Assembly: GCA_964019335.1 (NCBI GenBank)
Contig: OZ025675.1
Location: forward strand, 252,501 to 316,500
Source of the DNA: Diplonema japonicum
Taxonomy: Eukaryota > Euglenozoa > Diplonemea > Diplonemida > Diplonemidae
Direction of reading: 5' to 3'
Length of the DNA: 64,000 bases
Every line of letters starts with the position of its first letter. Within the stretch, counting starts at the first letter, position 1. The notes beneath the pieces are model-generated. The model had not been told where the DNA came from and made no database searches. It saw nothing but the letters and a program-made list of their open reading frames with translations. Positions 20,044-30,600 of this stretch are shown here, piece by piece. The position numbers and the translations under genes are program-made.

Positions 20044-21879
20044 TCAGTACACCTGACGTCGCATAACTACATGTACTTTCTTTGCAATCATTTCGTACAG
20101 AGAAGCAGCTAAAGGCTCGTTTGGATACTCAGTCAGCAACAGTTGTGCTTTGTTATTGTCGTCCTCGAGCCCTTGCAGGTACTGCTTCGCTGCCTCGTTG
20201 TACTTCACCCAGTACTTCGCCCGAGACTCGTCCAGTGCGTACATCCACTCCTGGTCTAGGTGACTTCCTGTAGGCGTTTGGTATATGTGTGCCTTGCTAG
20301 AGTGACGGGTTGGCACCCTTGCTTCTACTGGTGATTGAATTGCTGGTGTGTATGGTGAGCGAATAATGTCTCCTTCGCCAAGTGCCTCCCACAGGATGGA
20401 TTCTTGCTCGTTGTCATGCTTCACAAAGGTGACCGCCTTGAGGATGATACGCATTTCTAGTGTGACAGAGGCGTCCATGTAAGCGGTGGTGTTGCACACA
20501 ACCCCAATGCCCCACTCCGCACCGAGCCTCTCGTACACAGATGTCAGAACCGCCGTGTTCCCCATGATGCTGAACCGCCTCACCTCGTTGTTCCCAAGGT
20601 CTCCCACCAGAACCTTCCCACCGCACACGGCCACGTTTACTTCCATGGTCTTCTCGGGTTTCATCTGCCTTAGTGTGGTTGCTGTCTTCACCGCCGCCAC
20701 TGCGTGTTGGATGCATTTCCTTGCCGCGTTGAACGAGGCGTGCACGTGGTCCCCGACGAACAGGTCCAGCATCCCCTTCTGTGCACGAACAGCGTGCAGT
20801 GCGAACCCGATCACCTTCGCGTGGAGGCGCATGAACTCCATCGGTTCCGCCTCCGCCAGCTCCAAGGAGTTCTTCATGTTCATCACCAGCATCGTCGCCC
20901 TTGTGGATATCAGAACATGCTGTGTGAGAGTCGGTGACTCCGGCATGGACGACAGTGCCGTGTGCGACTCCGACTGTGTACAGGACTGGGTGCGGGACTG
21001 CGTGCGGTAGCTGCTTTTGTCGTCAGAGCTGTCAGAATCGCCACTCCCCTGCAAACAGGACTGGGGGAGGTAAGGTTTATACGACCGGAGGTTCACAAGA
21101 ATGGTGTTAAGTGCTTCGTGCAATTTTTCGGGGAGGTCTTCCTTCGAAAGGTCGAGGTGGGCGTCTGCCTCTTCAAGCTTGAACCCTGCAAGGAAGGAGG
21201 CCACGTCGCGTGCTGCAAGAACACCGTGCTCCAACTTCCGCTTTTCAGCAAGAACCTCATCAGCGAAGCCTCTTGTGAAGTAGAAGTCAAGGAGGAAGAC
21301 CGCCACGATGTTCATGAAGGTGAGGCCAGCACTCAGTGTCTCCCGCTTGCAAGGGAGGGTGGTACAATCACATGCAACATCAAAGCGGTAAGCAGAGTCG
21401 CCGTTGAAAGTGCCGTTTCCAATATCGTAGAGGCCGAAGCGGGTGGCGTCCTCGACGCTGGTGAGGAGGAGCCAGAGGATAAGTGTGATGATAACGATGA
21501 TGGAGGACCTTGACCTGATCCTGCACACGAGGAACACATCGATGACAAGAACAGCAAGGGGCCACATCCTGGGGCGCATGGTTCCCAAGTTGTGGAAGTC
21601 TATGAAGATCACAGAGACCACGTCAGCATACCCAGCAAGTTCTATGAAGGTGTCGGAGGGGTTCTTGCCGATGAAGAACCACACGAGGGCGACGAAGTTA
21701 CTCACTGCTGCAGTGTACGAGGCGATCTTCGCTGTGGTGAACTCTGTTGTGAAGGACCCCACTGTCCCAAGCAGCATCGGGGCAATGAAGAACCACAGTG
21801 CTGTCTTCTTCCTCTTGACCATCGCCTCGTCGTCGCCGGCGAGGGCTACCTTGCTAAGGAGCCAGTCTTGCAGCCACAT
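20044..21879 (-). CDS. Six-TM receptor with degenerate cyclase domain, paralog 3
   Basis: 611 aa from the ATG at 21879 (MWLQDWLLSKVALAGDDE). An open frame extends 103 codons upstream but is AT-rich and not conserved. The N-terminal ~260 residues are nearly identical to the paralog at 14543-16357, including the CDCTTLPCKR loop and the SYKPYLPQSCLQGSGDSDS linker. The C-terminal spacer between the cyclase domain and EWMYALDESRAKYW differs and is longer, carrying IYQTPTGSHLDQ. The cyclase-like block keeps GDHVHASF; the first metal site is LVMNM and the GNTAVL motif replaces the usual GDTVN. Predicted membrane sensor or pseudo-cyclase. Expression control is not visible in the sequence. Confidence 0.9.
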   Translation of the reverse strand: MWLQDWLLSKVALAGDDEAMVKRKKTALWFFIAPMLLGTVGSFTTEFTTAKIASYTAAVSNFVALVWFFIGKNPSDTFIELAGYADVVSVIFIDFHNLGTMRPRMWPLAVLVIDVFLVCRIRSRSSIIVIITLILWLLLTSVEDATRFGLYDIGNGTFNGDSAYRFDVACDCTTLPCKRETLSAGLTFMNIVAVFLLDFYFTRGFADEVLAEKRKLEHGVLAARDVASFLAGFKLEEADAHLDLSKEDLPEKLHEALNTILVNLRSYKPYLPQSCLQGSGDSDSSDDKSSYRTQSRTQSCTQSESHTALSSMPESPTLTQHVLISTRATMLVMNMKNSLELAEAEPMEFMRLHAKVIGFALHAVRAQKGMLDLFVGDHVHASFNAARKCIQHAVAAVKTATTLRQMKPEKTMEVNVAVCGGKVLVGDLGNNEVRRFSIMGNTAVLTSVYERLGAEWGIGVVCNTTAYMDASVTLEMRIILKAVTFVKHDNEQESILWEALGEGDIIRSPYTPAIQSPVEARVPTRHSSKAHIYQTPTGSHLDQEWMYALDESRAKYWVKYNEAAKQYLQGLEDDNNKAQLLLTEYPNEPLAASLYEMIAKKVHVVMRRQVY

Positions 21880-22790
21880 GCTGTGTTTGTAAAACCTGGA
21901 GATTGTAAACACGATGCTAACGTTCCCCTTTTGTTTAGACAAGTCAAAAGATTGTGGAAAAGGTAGTGATATGCCCCGCTTGGTGAAAAGACAGGACCTT
22001 GCGGACTTCGAAGGTAAAGACTTATCGATATTCTTAACGGAATAAAAAAAAGAAAAGGAAAGAAGGAAAAAAGAGAACGCCGCCGTTCCCTTTTTTCTTT
22101 TAATTCCTATTTCTAGTCTCCCTTTTTCTTTATTTGTATTAGGTAACTGGGTAGGACTTTTTCGTATTGATAAGCTCAACAAATTCAAAAGAGGAACTGG
22201 CTGTTGTTTGTACGTGCCGGGTAAAACCTAGAGAAGTTTTTCAAAAACCCGAAAAACACGTTGTCAACGTTCCTTTTGTTTAGACAAGTCAAAGACTCGT
22301 TCTTGCAAAAAAAACTAGTTTGGCGCTCCATTTGTTTGTGCGCACGAGCAGAATTTTACCTAATAAAATAGCTCATTACGCTGCCATCAACTAGTTTTTA
22401 GTCTCGACAATAATATTGTTAAAACAAAACAAAAAAAAAAAAACAAAAAAAGAAAAAAGTTAAATTATAAAAAAAAGAAAGCGACGAAAAGAGGACCGCG
22501 TAGCTTTCGAATCGTACTTTTTGGAAAACTACAGGATCTTAAAACATCGTCATTTTATCTTCCAATTCCACACTGTGCTGGGAAAGGGGGTAAGGGGCCA
22601 ATGGCTTTTGCCAAAGAACGTGTCAAAGGGCCTATAAAAAGTGAAAAACCTGGCTCTGGGTAGTACGAAACGTCAGATTGGGTGGTTTCACAAGGGATAG
22701 CTCACCTGAGAATATAAAAGAAACGGCTTGTTGGTGGTTCCTGCTCAAGGAAGGCTTGTTGGCTTGTCCAAATTGTTTACGTTCAGACGG
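21880..22790. repeat. Spacer with repeat P (two copies)
   Basis: No gene. Bases about 21910-21960 and 22255-22310 share acgttcc(cc)ttttgtttagacaagtcaaa. A third copy at 32375-32425 continues agactcgttcttgcaaaaa. The sequence at 22366-22400 resembles the first bases of the window. Confidence 0.55.
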
Positions 22791-22794
22791 GTAT

Positions 22795-22912
22795 GTTTTT
22801 GTTTGTTGTTTGTGCACAGCCAGGGGTTAACCTGTAGTAAAGATAAGCCCAACAATGCTAACCACTACTCTTTTTTTAGCAACAATTCATTATCAATAAA
22901 TTGTTTTTTTTT
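22795..22912 (-). mobile_element. tRNA-like SINE (family D) copy 1
   Basis: A ~110-bp repeat. The sense strand carries an A-box-like AGTGGTTAGCATTG and, about 34 nt later, a B-box-like GGTTAACCCC. The 3' end is gtgcacaaacaacaa. Bounded by A/T runs. The other copies listed below are closer to one another. Confidence 0.65.
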
Positions 22913-22934
22913 TTTTTTTTTTTTTTTGAGCAAA

Positions 22935-22978
<44 letters not shown>

Positions 22979-22982
22979 AGAG

Positions 22983-23090
22983 AGCGCCTCCTCACTACAG
23001 TGTGCCTCTTCGCTATCACCTCTGTCAATACGGCTGCAGCAGGTTCATTCGCATAGCCTTTCAGCAACTCATAGCCGTGCCTCTGCAAGC
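22983..23090 (-). pseudogene. Receptor-family relic (C-terminal 35 codons only)
   Basis: The minus-strand frame reads LQRHGYELLKGYANEPAAAV, then LTEVIAKRHTVVRRR. This matches the last ~35 residues of the six-TM pseudo-cyclase family (compare LQGHGYDES... and IAKKVPVVRQQQVY in the 36424 gene). Everything upstream is missing: the sequence joins directly to the head of a family D SINE at about 23091. It is an eighth, dead member of the family. Confidence 0.8.
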
Positions 23091-23415
23091 AATAACAATT
23101 TATTATCAGTACATGAGCTCGTCTGGAAAAGAATGTCCACAAATAGCCCTCTTAGGTAGCAAGAAATCCCTGTTAAACTTCTAAGTAGAAAAGTAGTCCG
23201 ACACCATTTTGTGTGCAGAATTGCAGTCTACTGCAGTCTGGCTTGATCACCATTTCAGGTAAAAATGTTCGCCGTTTGTTTTATTTTTAAAACGTGTGTG
23301 CAAAAACATGCTTTTTAGAATGGTTCTTTTCGAACTGCCAAAAAAGAAAGTGTACATTTTAATCTGGACGAGCTCATATTGTTTTTCTTGTTCAAGCAAA
23401 AAAAAAAAAAAAAAA
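23091..23415. mobile_element. TIR element N1 inserted in a family D SINE head
   Basis: The inverted ends atgagctcgtctgga (23113-) and tctggacgagctcat (-23378) enclose ~265 bp without an ORF. On both sides the flank is family D sequence (taacaatttattatcagta before, attgtttttcttgttcaag after), so the element sits inside a SINE. Related elements: 51464-51898, and a left end at 55706. Confidence 0.7.
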
Positions 23416-23544
23416 AAGAAAAAAGAAAAAAAAGGCGTTTAATGCGCAAATCCCACCTGAGGACGAGCATCCAACAGTAAGGAAGGTGAAAGTCTAGAGG
23501 TAAAGAAAGCTTAAGCTAAGGCTTTTTTGAAATGGGGAGAGGCC

Positions 23545-23691
23545 AAAAAGAAAAAGAAAAAGAAAAAGAAAAAGAAAAAGAAAAAGAAAAAGAAAAAGAA
23601 AAAGAAAAAGAAAAAGAAAAAGAAAAAGAAAAAGAAAAAGAAAAAGAAAAAGAAAAAGAAAAAGAAAAAGAAAAAGAAAAAGAAAAAAAAG
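23545..23691. repeat. (AAAAAG)n microsatellite
   Basis: About 24 tandem copies of a 6-bp unit; read on the minus strand it gives spurious Phe-Ser-type repeats. It lies next to a scrap of the 2045-2180 repeat (agaggtaaagaaagctt). Confidence 0.95.
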
Positions 23692-24095
23692 AATTAACGA
23701 AATGACCAACAACGTAACACGTTTTCAAACACACCGTTGTTCGTTCAACATAAATTGTTGATGGTTCTGAAGTAGAACATGATTTTCTGTAGTACCGTTC
23801 GAAGTTTTTTTTTTTTTTTTTTCTTTTCCTCCTTTTTTTTCTTCTTGATGTACCAGAAAAAAGATGTGCAACTAAGAACCAAAACTTTAAAAAAAGAGCA
23901 GTAAAGTAATCTGGCTGAACCAGAATAAAGAATGAGTTGGAAAAAAAGCAAGCTCGGAGGGTGAATGGAGGGTTGCTGTAGACTGTTCTAAGCACATCCC
24001 AGCTTCGGACTCATCTTGCAACTCCTAGACATTTTCTACTAGCATTTCTAACTAGGCTAGAGAGCACTGAGCCAGAAGTTAAAAAGAATATAAAT
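23692..24095. other. Spacer, mostly unrecognised
   Basis: No gene is supported. It includes a partial repeat G at about 23990-24045 (agcttcggactcatcttgca). Confidence 0.4.
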
Positions 24096-24097
24096 AT

Positions 24098-24500
24098 ATA
24101 TGAGTTAAAGGAAGTCGTTGTGTGACGCCCTTGTTCTCATCCTCTACCTGCACTACCCTTCTCCTCCTTTGGTCTTGCCGGCCTCCTAGGTCATGCTTGG
24201 TCTTCGGTGATGCAAATATCGCCCTTCTGTTCCATCCGATCACCGCCTTTGTCCTCCCGATGGATCGTAGTGTGTGCACCCTTGTCCTCCAGCTTCCCTC
24301 CCAGGGTCGTCCCAGTCACGTTCTCGAAGTCCAGTGCCAGCTCCACCGTCGACACTGACGTGTTCCTGCTGCCTGCATACCAGCGCAGTTGCCGCATCCA
24401 CCTCAGCACCTCCTTCGTGTACTCGTAGGACATCCCCTGCCGGTAGCTTGCTGAAGTCCTTGTCCGCCGGTACTGGGTGTTGGTATCCTTATGTGATAAA
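24098..24500 (-). mobile_element. LINE family C relic with internal deletions
   Basis: The 3' terminus (tatatgagttaaaggaagtc on the plus strand) and ORF2 C-terminal pieces (GWNRRAIFASPKTK, HTLRSIGRTKAVIG, RQLRWYAGSRNTSVSTVELA) match the 11775-12670 element, but blocks are deleted and frames shifted. Confidence 0.8.
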
Positions 24501-24509
24501 AAAAAAAAG

Positions 24510-24652
24510 AAAAGAGATGAGATAAAGGAGGTTCCTGTTTTGGAACGTCCCCCTTGTCTCTACTTATCCAAAGAAAAAGAAAAAAAAGAATGACTTTGGT
24601 TGCTTATAAACCGCCTGGCGCACAAGCAACTTTAAAAAAGAAAAAAAAAGCA
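24510..24652. mobile_element. LINE family A 3'-terminal scrap and a short dispersed repeat
   Basis: Bases 24513-24572 are nearly identical to the 3' terminus of the large LINE at 57541-57600 (gagatgagataaaggaggtt, cgtcccccttgtctctactt). Bases 24590-24640 (tttggttgcttataaaccgc) recur at 51950-51990. Confidence 0.8.
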
Positions 24653-24654
24653 AC

Positions 24655-24945
24655 AACTCGATAATTTAAAGGAAGCCGGTGGGGGCGCCTTGCACAAGCA
24701 CCATCTACTAAGGACCCACTCACCTCGGCCTAGTTGTAGCGTCTAGCTGCGTTCCGCGCCGTGTCTTTAATGCGTGCGGTGTGCAGCTCAACGGGTACCA
24801 AGATTCTGAGCCCGTGCAGTTTGCTGCCTGTTCGTCAACCAGAGCATCTGCTTCTCCCAGTCAGGCGCTATCGGTTATGACGGTCAACAGCGAACAACAC
24901 ATCTGGTGTACTTCTTTATATTTCCATATTATCCCCACCATTTGA
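24655..24945 (-). mobile_element. SINE-like family S copy 3
   Basis: The 3' terminus on plus is actcgataatttaaaggaag ccggtgggggc and the sense head is ggtggggataatatgg. It is internally rearranged relative to 18771-19087 (gattacaggggg is replaced, and the centre is shortened). Confidence 0.75.
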
Positions 24946-25045
24946 CCAAAAATGATTTCTTTTTGATCCATTTCTTTTTTTCTTTTTTTTTTGCTGTGGA
25001 CATTGCCTGCACTTAAAAACACGTTGTTATTGAATCTTTTGACAG

Positions 25046-26827
25046 TCAGTACACCTGTCGTCGCCGCACCACAGGTACGCTCTTTATCATTTCTAACAAG
25101 GAAGCGGCCAAGGGTTCATTAGTGTAGCTTGACAGCAGCTTTAATGCCTCGCCTTTATCATGTCCTTGCAGATACAGTTTCGCTGCCTCGTTGTACTTCA
25201 CCCAGTACTTCGCCCGAGATGCGTCCAGTGCGTACATCCACTCCTGGTCCATGGCAGTCACGCTGTGCCTACCTGCTGCTAGGCGACTGGTTGGCGTGCG
25301 AATGGCTCCTTCAAGTTCATTAGATACCATCACAGCCTCCCACAAGATTGCCTGCTGTTCTTCAGTGTTCTTCACAAAGGTGACCGCCTTGAGGACAATG
25401 CGCATTTCTTGTGTGACAGAGGCATCGATGTAGGCAGCAGTGTTGCACACAACCCCAATGCCCCACTCCGCACCGAGCCTCTCGTACACAGATGTTAAAA
25501 CCGCCGTGTTCCCCATGATGCTGAACCGCCTCACCTCGTTGTTCCCAAGGTCACCCACCAGAACCTTCCCACCGCACACGGCCACGTTCACTTCGACTCC
25601 CTTCTCGTGTTTTAGTACGGTTGCTGTCTTCACCGCCGCCACTGCGTGTTGGATGCATTTCCTTGCCGCGTTGAACGAGGCGTGCACGTGGTCCCCGACG
25701 AACAGGTCCAGCATCCCCTTCTGTGCACGAACAGCGTGCAGTGCGAACCCGATCACCTTCGCGTGGAGGCGGCTGAACTCAACAGGTTCCGCCTCCGCCA
25801 GTTCCAAGGAGTTCTTCATGTTCATCACCAGCATCGTCGCCCTTGTGGGTGTCAGAACATGAAGTGCCATAGGTGCCTCGCCAGACACAGAAGATGACGC
25901 GAGTTCTGTGTGCGACTCCGACTGTGTGTGTGACTGGGCACTGTCGCCCCCTTCGTCGGAGCTTCCTGAATCGGCACCCCCTTGAAGACAAGACTGGGGG
26001 AGGTAAGGTTTATACGACCGGAGGTTCACAAGAATGGTGTTAAGTGCTTCGTGCAATTTTTCGGGGAGGTCTTCCTTCGAAAGGTCGAGGTGGGCGTCTG
26101 CCTCTTCAAGCTTGAACCCTGCAAGGAAGGAGGCCACGTCGCGTGCTGCAAGAACACCCAGTTCCAACTTCCGTTTTTCAGCGAGAACCTCATCAGCGAA
26201 ACCCCTTGTGAAGTAGAAGTCGAGGAGGAAGATACACATCATGTTAAGGAAGGTAATCAATACAAGCTGCGCATCCTGCTTGCAAGGAAGGGTGGTGCAC
26301 GTGCAGTGGTCATCAAGTCGGGATGCATGGTCGCCGTTGAAATCGGCATCACCGATGTCGAGGAGGCCGAAGCGGGTGGCACATTCTAAGCTAGTTACGA
26401 TGAACCATACGGTCAGGACTATGACGACGATGATGGAGGACCTTGGCCTGATCCTGCACACGAGGAACACATCGATGACGATGACCACAAGAGGCCACAT
26501 CCTGGGGATCATGGCACCCATGCTGTGGAGGTCGAGGAAGAGGATTGCTACGACTACGGCGTACCCCACAAGCTCTATGAAGGTGTCGGAGGGCTTCTTG
26601 TTCACAAACAGCCACACTACACCCAGTACACCCACAATGCCAGCAATGATGGCAGATATCCTGGCGGTAGTTAGGCTGGCGATGAACAAGCCCCCACCAC
26701 CCACGAAGAACGCTGCGAGAAAGAACCACAACAGAACAGTCTTTCGCTTCGCCATCACCTCATCGTCGTCGGGGAGGGCGAGCTTGCTGATAAGCCAGTT
26801 GTACAGAGACAACGGCGTTGCCGACAT
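25046..26827 (-). CDS. Six-TM receptor with degenerate cyclase domain, paralog 4
   Basis: 593 aa, ATG at 26827 (MSATPLSLYNWLISKLALPDDDE). TM segments at about 31-57, 60-77, 84-102, 106-125, 128-148 and 186-206. Cys loop CTCTTLPCKQ at 175-184. Helical linker at 210-282, ending SYKPYLPQSCLQ. Acidic Ser-rich hinge at 283-325. Cyclase-homology domain at about 326-480. C-terminal helix pair from EWMYALDASRAKYW (about 529), ending VVRRRQVY. At the first metal site the Asp is Asn (LVMNM, about 332-336); the second site GD is kept at 378-379; GNTAVL replaces GDTVN. The hinge GEAPMALHVLTPTRA is identical to that of the 40192 gene. Predicted membrane sensor with a non-canonical cyclase domain. Confidence 0.9.
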   Translation of the reverse strand: MSATPLSLYNWLISKLALPDDDEVMAKRKTVLLWFFLAAFFVGGGGLFIASLTTARISAIIAGIVGVLGVVWLFVNKKPSDTFIELVGYAVVVAILFLDLHSMGAMIPRMWPLVVIVIDVFLVCRIRPRSSIIVVIVLTVWFIVTSLECATRFGLLDIGDADFNGDHASRLDDHCTCTTLPCKQDAQLVLITFLNMMCIFLLDFYFTRGFADEVLAEKRKLELGVLAARDVASFLAGFKLEEADAHLDLSKEDLPEKLHEALNTILVNLRSYKPYLPQSCLQGGADSGSSDEGGDSAQSHTQSESHTELASSSVSGEAPMALHVLTPTRATMLVMNMKNSLELAEAEPVEFSRLHAKVIGFALHAVRAQKGMLDLFVGDHVHASFNAARKCIQHAVAAVKTATVLKHEKGVEVNVAVCGGKVLVGDLGNNEVRRFSIMGNTAVLTSVYERLGAEWGIGVVCNTAAYIDASVTQEMRIVLKAVTFVKNTEEQQAILWEAVMVSNELEGAIRTPTSRLAAGRHSVTAMDQEWMYALDASRAKYWVKYNEAAKLYLQGHDKGEALKLLSSYTNEPLAASLLEMIKSVPVVRRRQVY

Positions 26828-26860
26828 TTTGGGGGTTTTCGAGAAAAAAAAAGGGAACCT

Positions 26861-26900
<40 letters not shown>

Positions 26901-27687
26901 AGAAAGAAAAAAAGAAAAATAAAAAGTGAGAGGAGGCGTTACAAGATTGAGGGAAAGTCACCTGGGCTCGACGACCACCCGTGGTAAGCCCAGGTTTTCC
27001 CAGGGATTTTTATCGTCCCGGGGGGGGAGCCACCCCCCCCCGTGCGTATATGTGTATATATGTGAAAGGGAAAGTCAAGAAAAAAAAAAGGGGGGGATGA
27101 AATGTTTGGTGTAAGGGTGTCTGAGAAAATAGTCTATTTGGGTAGTACTTTTTTATTACTAGGTTAAAAGAAAAAAAGAAAAAAAAAAGATGAGATAAAA
27201 TTATCTGTCCCTTCCCATCGACTCTTCTTCGCACCTATTGGTCCTTCTGCTGCCGGGAAAACCTGGTTGCTCTCACCTTTGTAGGGTATTTTTGGCACCC
27301 TTTTAGAAAATTCGCGTTCTTTCTGGTCTTATATTTGAGTTGTTTCTTGCAAACCGACTCCTAACTTTCTTTTTTTTTCTTCTTTTTTTCCAGGCTTAGT
27401 GAACCACAGACCCTGAACCATAGATCAAATATATTTATAAAAGAAAAAGGGAGGGAAGAATAAAGAGAGAGGTATTCTGTCGTTTTCGCAATGAAATAAG
27501 GGGTAGGGAGTTGGCTTTTTCTTTTTTTTTAAACAGCTGCTAAATCTTAGAAGTCAAAAGTGAAGTAAAAAAAAGGAGGGGTAAAAAAAAAAGAATGTAA
27601 AAAGAAAAAAAAAAAGAGAAAAAAAAAAGGGGGAAGCTGTCGGGTACGCGCCCGGTGGTCGAAACCTGAGAGAGATTGTTACCCGGG
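26828..27687. repeat. Duplicated spacer block (copy with LINE)
   Basis: Bases about 27040-27640 are duplicated at about 49830-50700 (gtatatgtgaaagg, gatgaaatgtttggtgtaag, agagagaggtattctgt, taaacagctgctaaatc). They include a shrunken LINE A ORF2-end scrap at 27183-27300 (gactcttcttcgcacctatt). A T run of about 37 lies at 26863-26899. No gene. Confidence 0.75.
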
Positions 27688-30600
27688 AAAAAAAAAACTC
27701 GATAAAATTTCAGTGTGCATGGGGGTGCTCACTGTTCAGGTAGAAATTCACACTAATCGGTCACCGTTCTGCGGTTGCTGTCTGGTGCCTGCGGTGGCTG
27801 TTTGTCGCGATGAGATGGACGGCATCTGGGCGAGAAACACTGCTTGGAGTCGTGCTAGGTAGGGGGGGGTTTGGCTCGAGGAGAAGAGTGGTCTCCTGTC
27901 GTAGCCGTGTGCCGTCGGGCCCCCAAGATGTCGAAGGGTATGCACCCTTGATTTGGCGTTGGCGGGGAAGGCTGACCTTCCACAGCGTGCTGAGCATTTC
28001 TGGATGCGACCCAAGATGTATCGCATCCTTGCGGCCTTCTCCGTGAGCAGGTCCTGATCGTCGAGGGGACCTATGAGTGACCGGCGGGTGGTCTGCTCAT
28101 AGTCTATGGCGAGTTCCATTGTAGTGACGGAAGTTTTCTTCTTACCATCGTACCATCGTAGGCCTCTTAGCCACTTGAGGACGTTCTTCAGATGAAAGGT
28201 CAGGACCGCGCCTGACGCCCCGTTCGCCTTCAGCAACGCTTCCGTCGGAACATCATGTTGCCTCCCTGTCGTTACCTCATCCCAAGGGTTGGAGGTGAGC
28301 ACTCTCTTGCTTTTTTCCGCTGCTCTGGCGTCACGGACCGTCACTACTTTCAGGAGGTATTGTTGCACCATCCTGGCACGTTCTTTCCCTGCTTTGTCGG
28401 CTCCTCTTGGGACTATCCCGTGAAGGGCTGTGGCAGCTGGGAGGCCTTCTCGCTTCACCTCTGCGTATTGCTCGCTTTCCAACACACTCCTTGCCGGCTC
28501 GCACTCCCACAGTGCATGCTCCGTCATGCTGGTCGTTGTCTGGGACCGGTGGTCGCAAACGTCACACGCTAATGCTGGGTTTTCCACACCAGGGCCATCC
28601 AATTTTCTCCCCCACACCCTCGGGTGAGTCGTGAACACTGCACCACTAATGATGCGCCGCAACCTAAAGGACACCAACGGTCTCCGGGCCTGGAGCTTTT
28701 TCCACCAATAGTTCGTGGACGGGCACGCCCCTGCCTCCATCCCCACGAAGGTTGATCTCTTCTCGATCAGCCTCTTCGCAACTGCCGGTCTGATGGCTTG
28801 CCTCACTTTGTGAGCCACCGCTGTATCTCCGTGCAGGTCGGCCACAAAGGACCATCCCTTCCCCAGAAAGGGGAGCCATCTGTTCCGCAGGACTCCAATC
28901 GGACCCATCACCTCATCGTCATCACGGTCCTGGTATAGACCAATGATCTCACCAACACGCTGCCGCAAACGCGGAGAGGCCAGGCTCTCCCGGACCAAGC
29001 TGTTTATCGTTCCGTAGATGACCTTCGACAGCGGATGTGCCGTATGCCCTGGCAGCAGAACGCTCAGTACAGACACGGGGTTTCTCATCCCGAACTGGGG
29101 GCCCCACAGGGAGACCACTGCCGCTGTACACATCTTCTTCAGCTGGTCGTCCGAGGGTGCCGCATACGTTGCTCCGTACAGACACGACGGTAGCACAGTG
29201 CTCGTCAACATCGTCGACTTGTTCTCAAACCCTAGTGGCAAAGCTCCGAGACGGGTCAGGCGTCCCTCCGCTGCGTCCAGCTTGTCCAGCCTGTGATTCC
29301 CATCCATGCTCAGGTTCACGCCAAGTGATTTGATCTCCCCAGCTACCTTGAACGAGGAACCGGTGCATACTAAACTAGGGCCGATCTCGTTTTTCGTCGA
29401 GAATCCCTGCGACTTCTTTCCGTTGAGGCGCATCTCTGTCCGGTCCCCGAACTCGATCACCTTGTTGGTCGCCCTTGTCAGGACCTCCGCTAAACGCGCC
29501 AGGAGGTACACGTCATCCGCGTACGAAAGTGACCAAGCTCCTGGTACTTCCGTCATCACGCACTTCACCATCACCGACACCAAGGCGTTCACCATGATTA
29601 CCGAGATGGGGCACCCTTGCAGGATACCATTCGTCACTCGGAACTCTGAGCCAACACCTGTCGGGAAACGGAATCGCCGCTTCAGGTTCGCATACATAGC
29701 TTTCAAGGGGGTCAGTATCCGCTCGTGCAAACCGAGATCTTGCATCAGGCCAAAAGCTATCTGCTGTGGGACTCTGTCGAAGCACTTGACAAAATCCAAC
29801 GCAATGCCGTTGAGAGGGGTGCCTGTCAACAGCGCCTCTTCGAGCTGTGTACTGAGCTCCATCAGAATGCTATCCGTGCCTCTCTTCGGTCTGAAACCAT
29901 GCTGAGAGTCGTCGATCCACTTCTCTTGCCACAGCGTGATGTCACGCAGCCTCGCACATGCCCACAGCCGATAGACCGCGCTCGTGACTGTGATCGGCCG
30001 ATGGTTCAGAGGAGTCCTCTCGCCACCCTTCGGGATCAACGTCACCAGCGCTGTCAGGAGTGCTTTCGGCCACTTCCCTGTCGTCTCGACTGCGTTGAAC
30101 AGCTCGGCCCAAGCATCCAGCAGTACTACCGGCATGGCACGCAGTTCCGCCATCCTCCATCCATCCACCCCTGGAGCCGTTCTCGTTGACTTCTTGGCCA
30201 ACACCGCCCTCAGATCCTCTCCTGTAAGTGGTCGAAGTTCCATCTTCTGCGACACGATGTACTCCCTGTACCTCGTTCTAAAGGCGTTGTACTGCGGCTC
30301 TCCTCGATCCCCACCGTACAGCTGAAAAATAGGGTCCCACTCCTTGTGCATCATCTTGTCCATCTCTTCAAGATCTGCCGTGAGAACCCCGTCGCCTTCC
30401 ACTGCCTGCGTTGCTGATGCCGTTGTGCCCTTCACGAAGGCGGTCACCCTCTTCCGTTCCTCCTTGAAGTGGGTGTTGATCCTCTCTTCATACTTCCTTT
30501 CACGCTCGACCCTCGCGTCCTTTGCGATCACTCGCGCCAGAGCGGACAGGTCGTCGTCTAGGCGTTGAAGTTTGATGATAATCGTTTCAAAATTGTCCTT

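Noticed and set aside
21880-22188. N-terminal extension of paralog 3 (103 codons)
   Set aside because: It is not conserved in the near-identical paralog 2. The shared start is at 21879.
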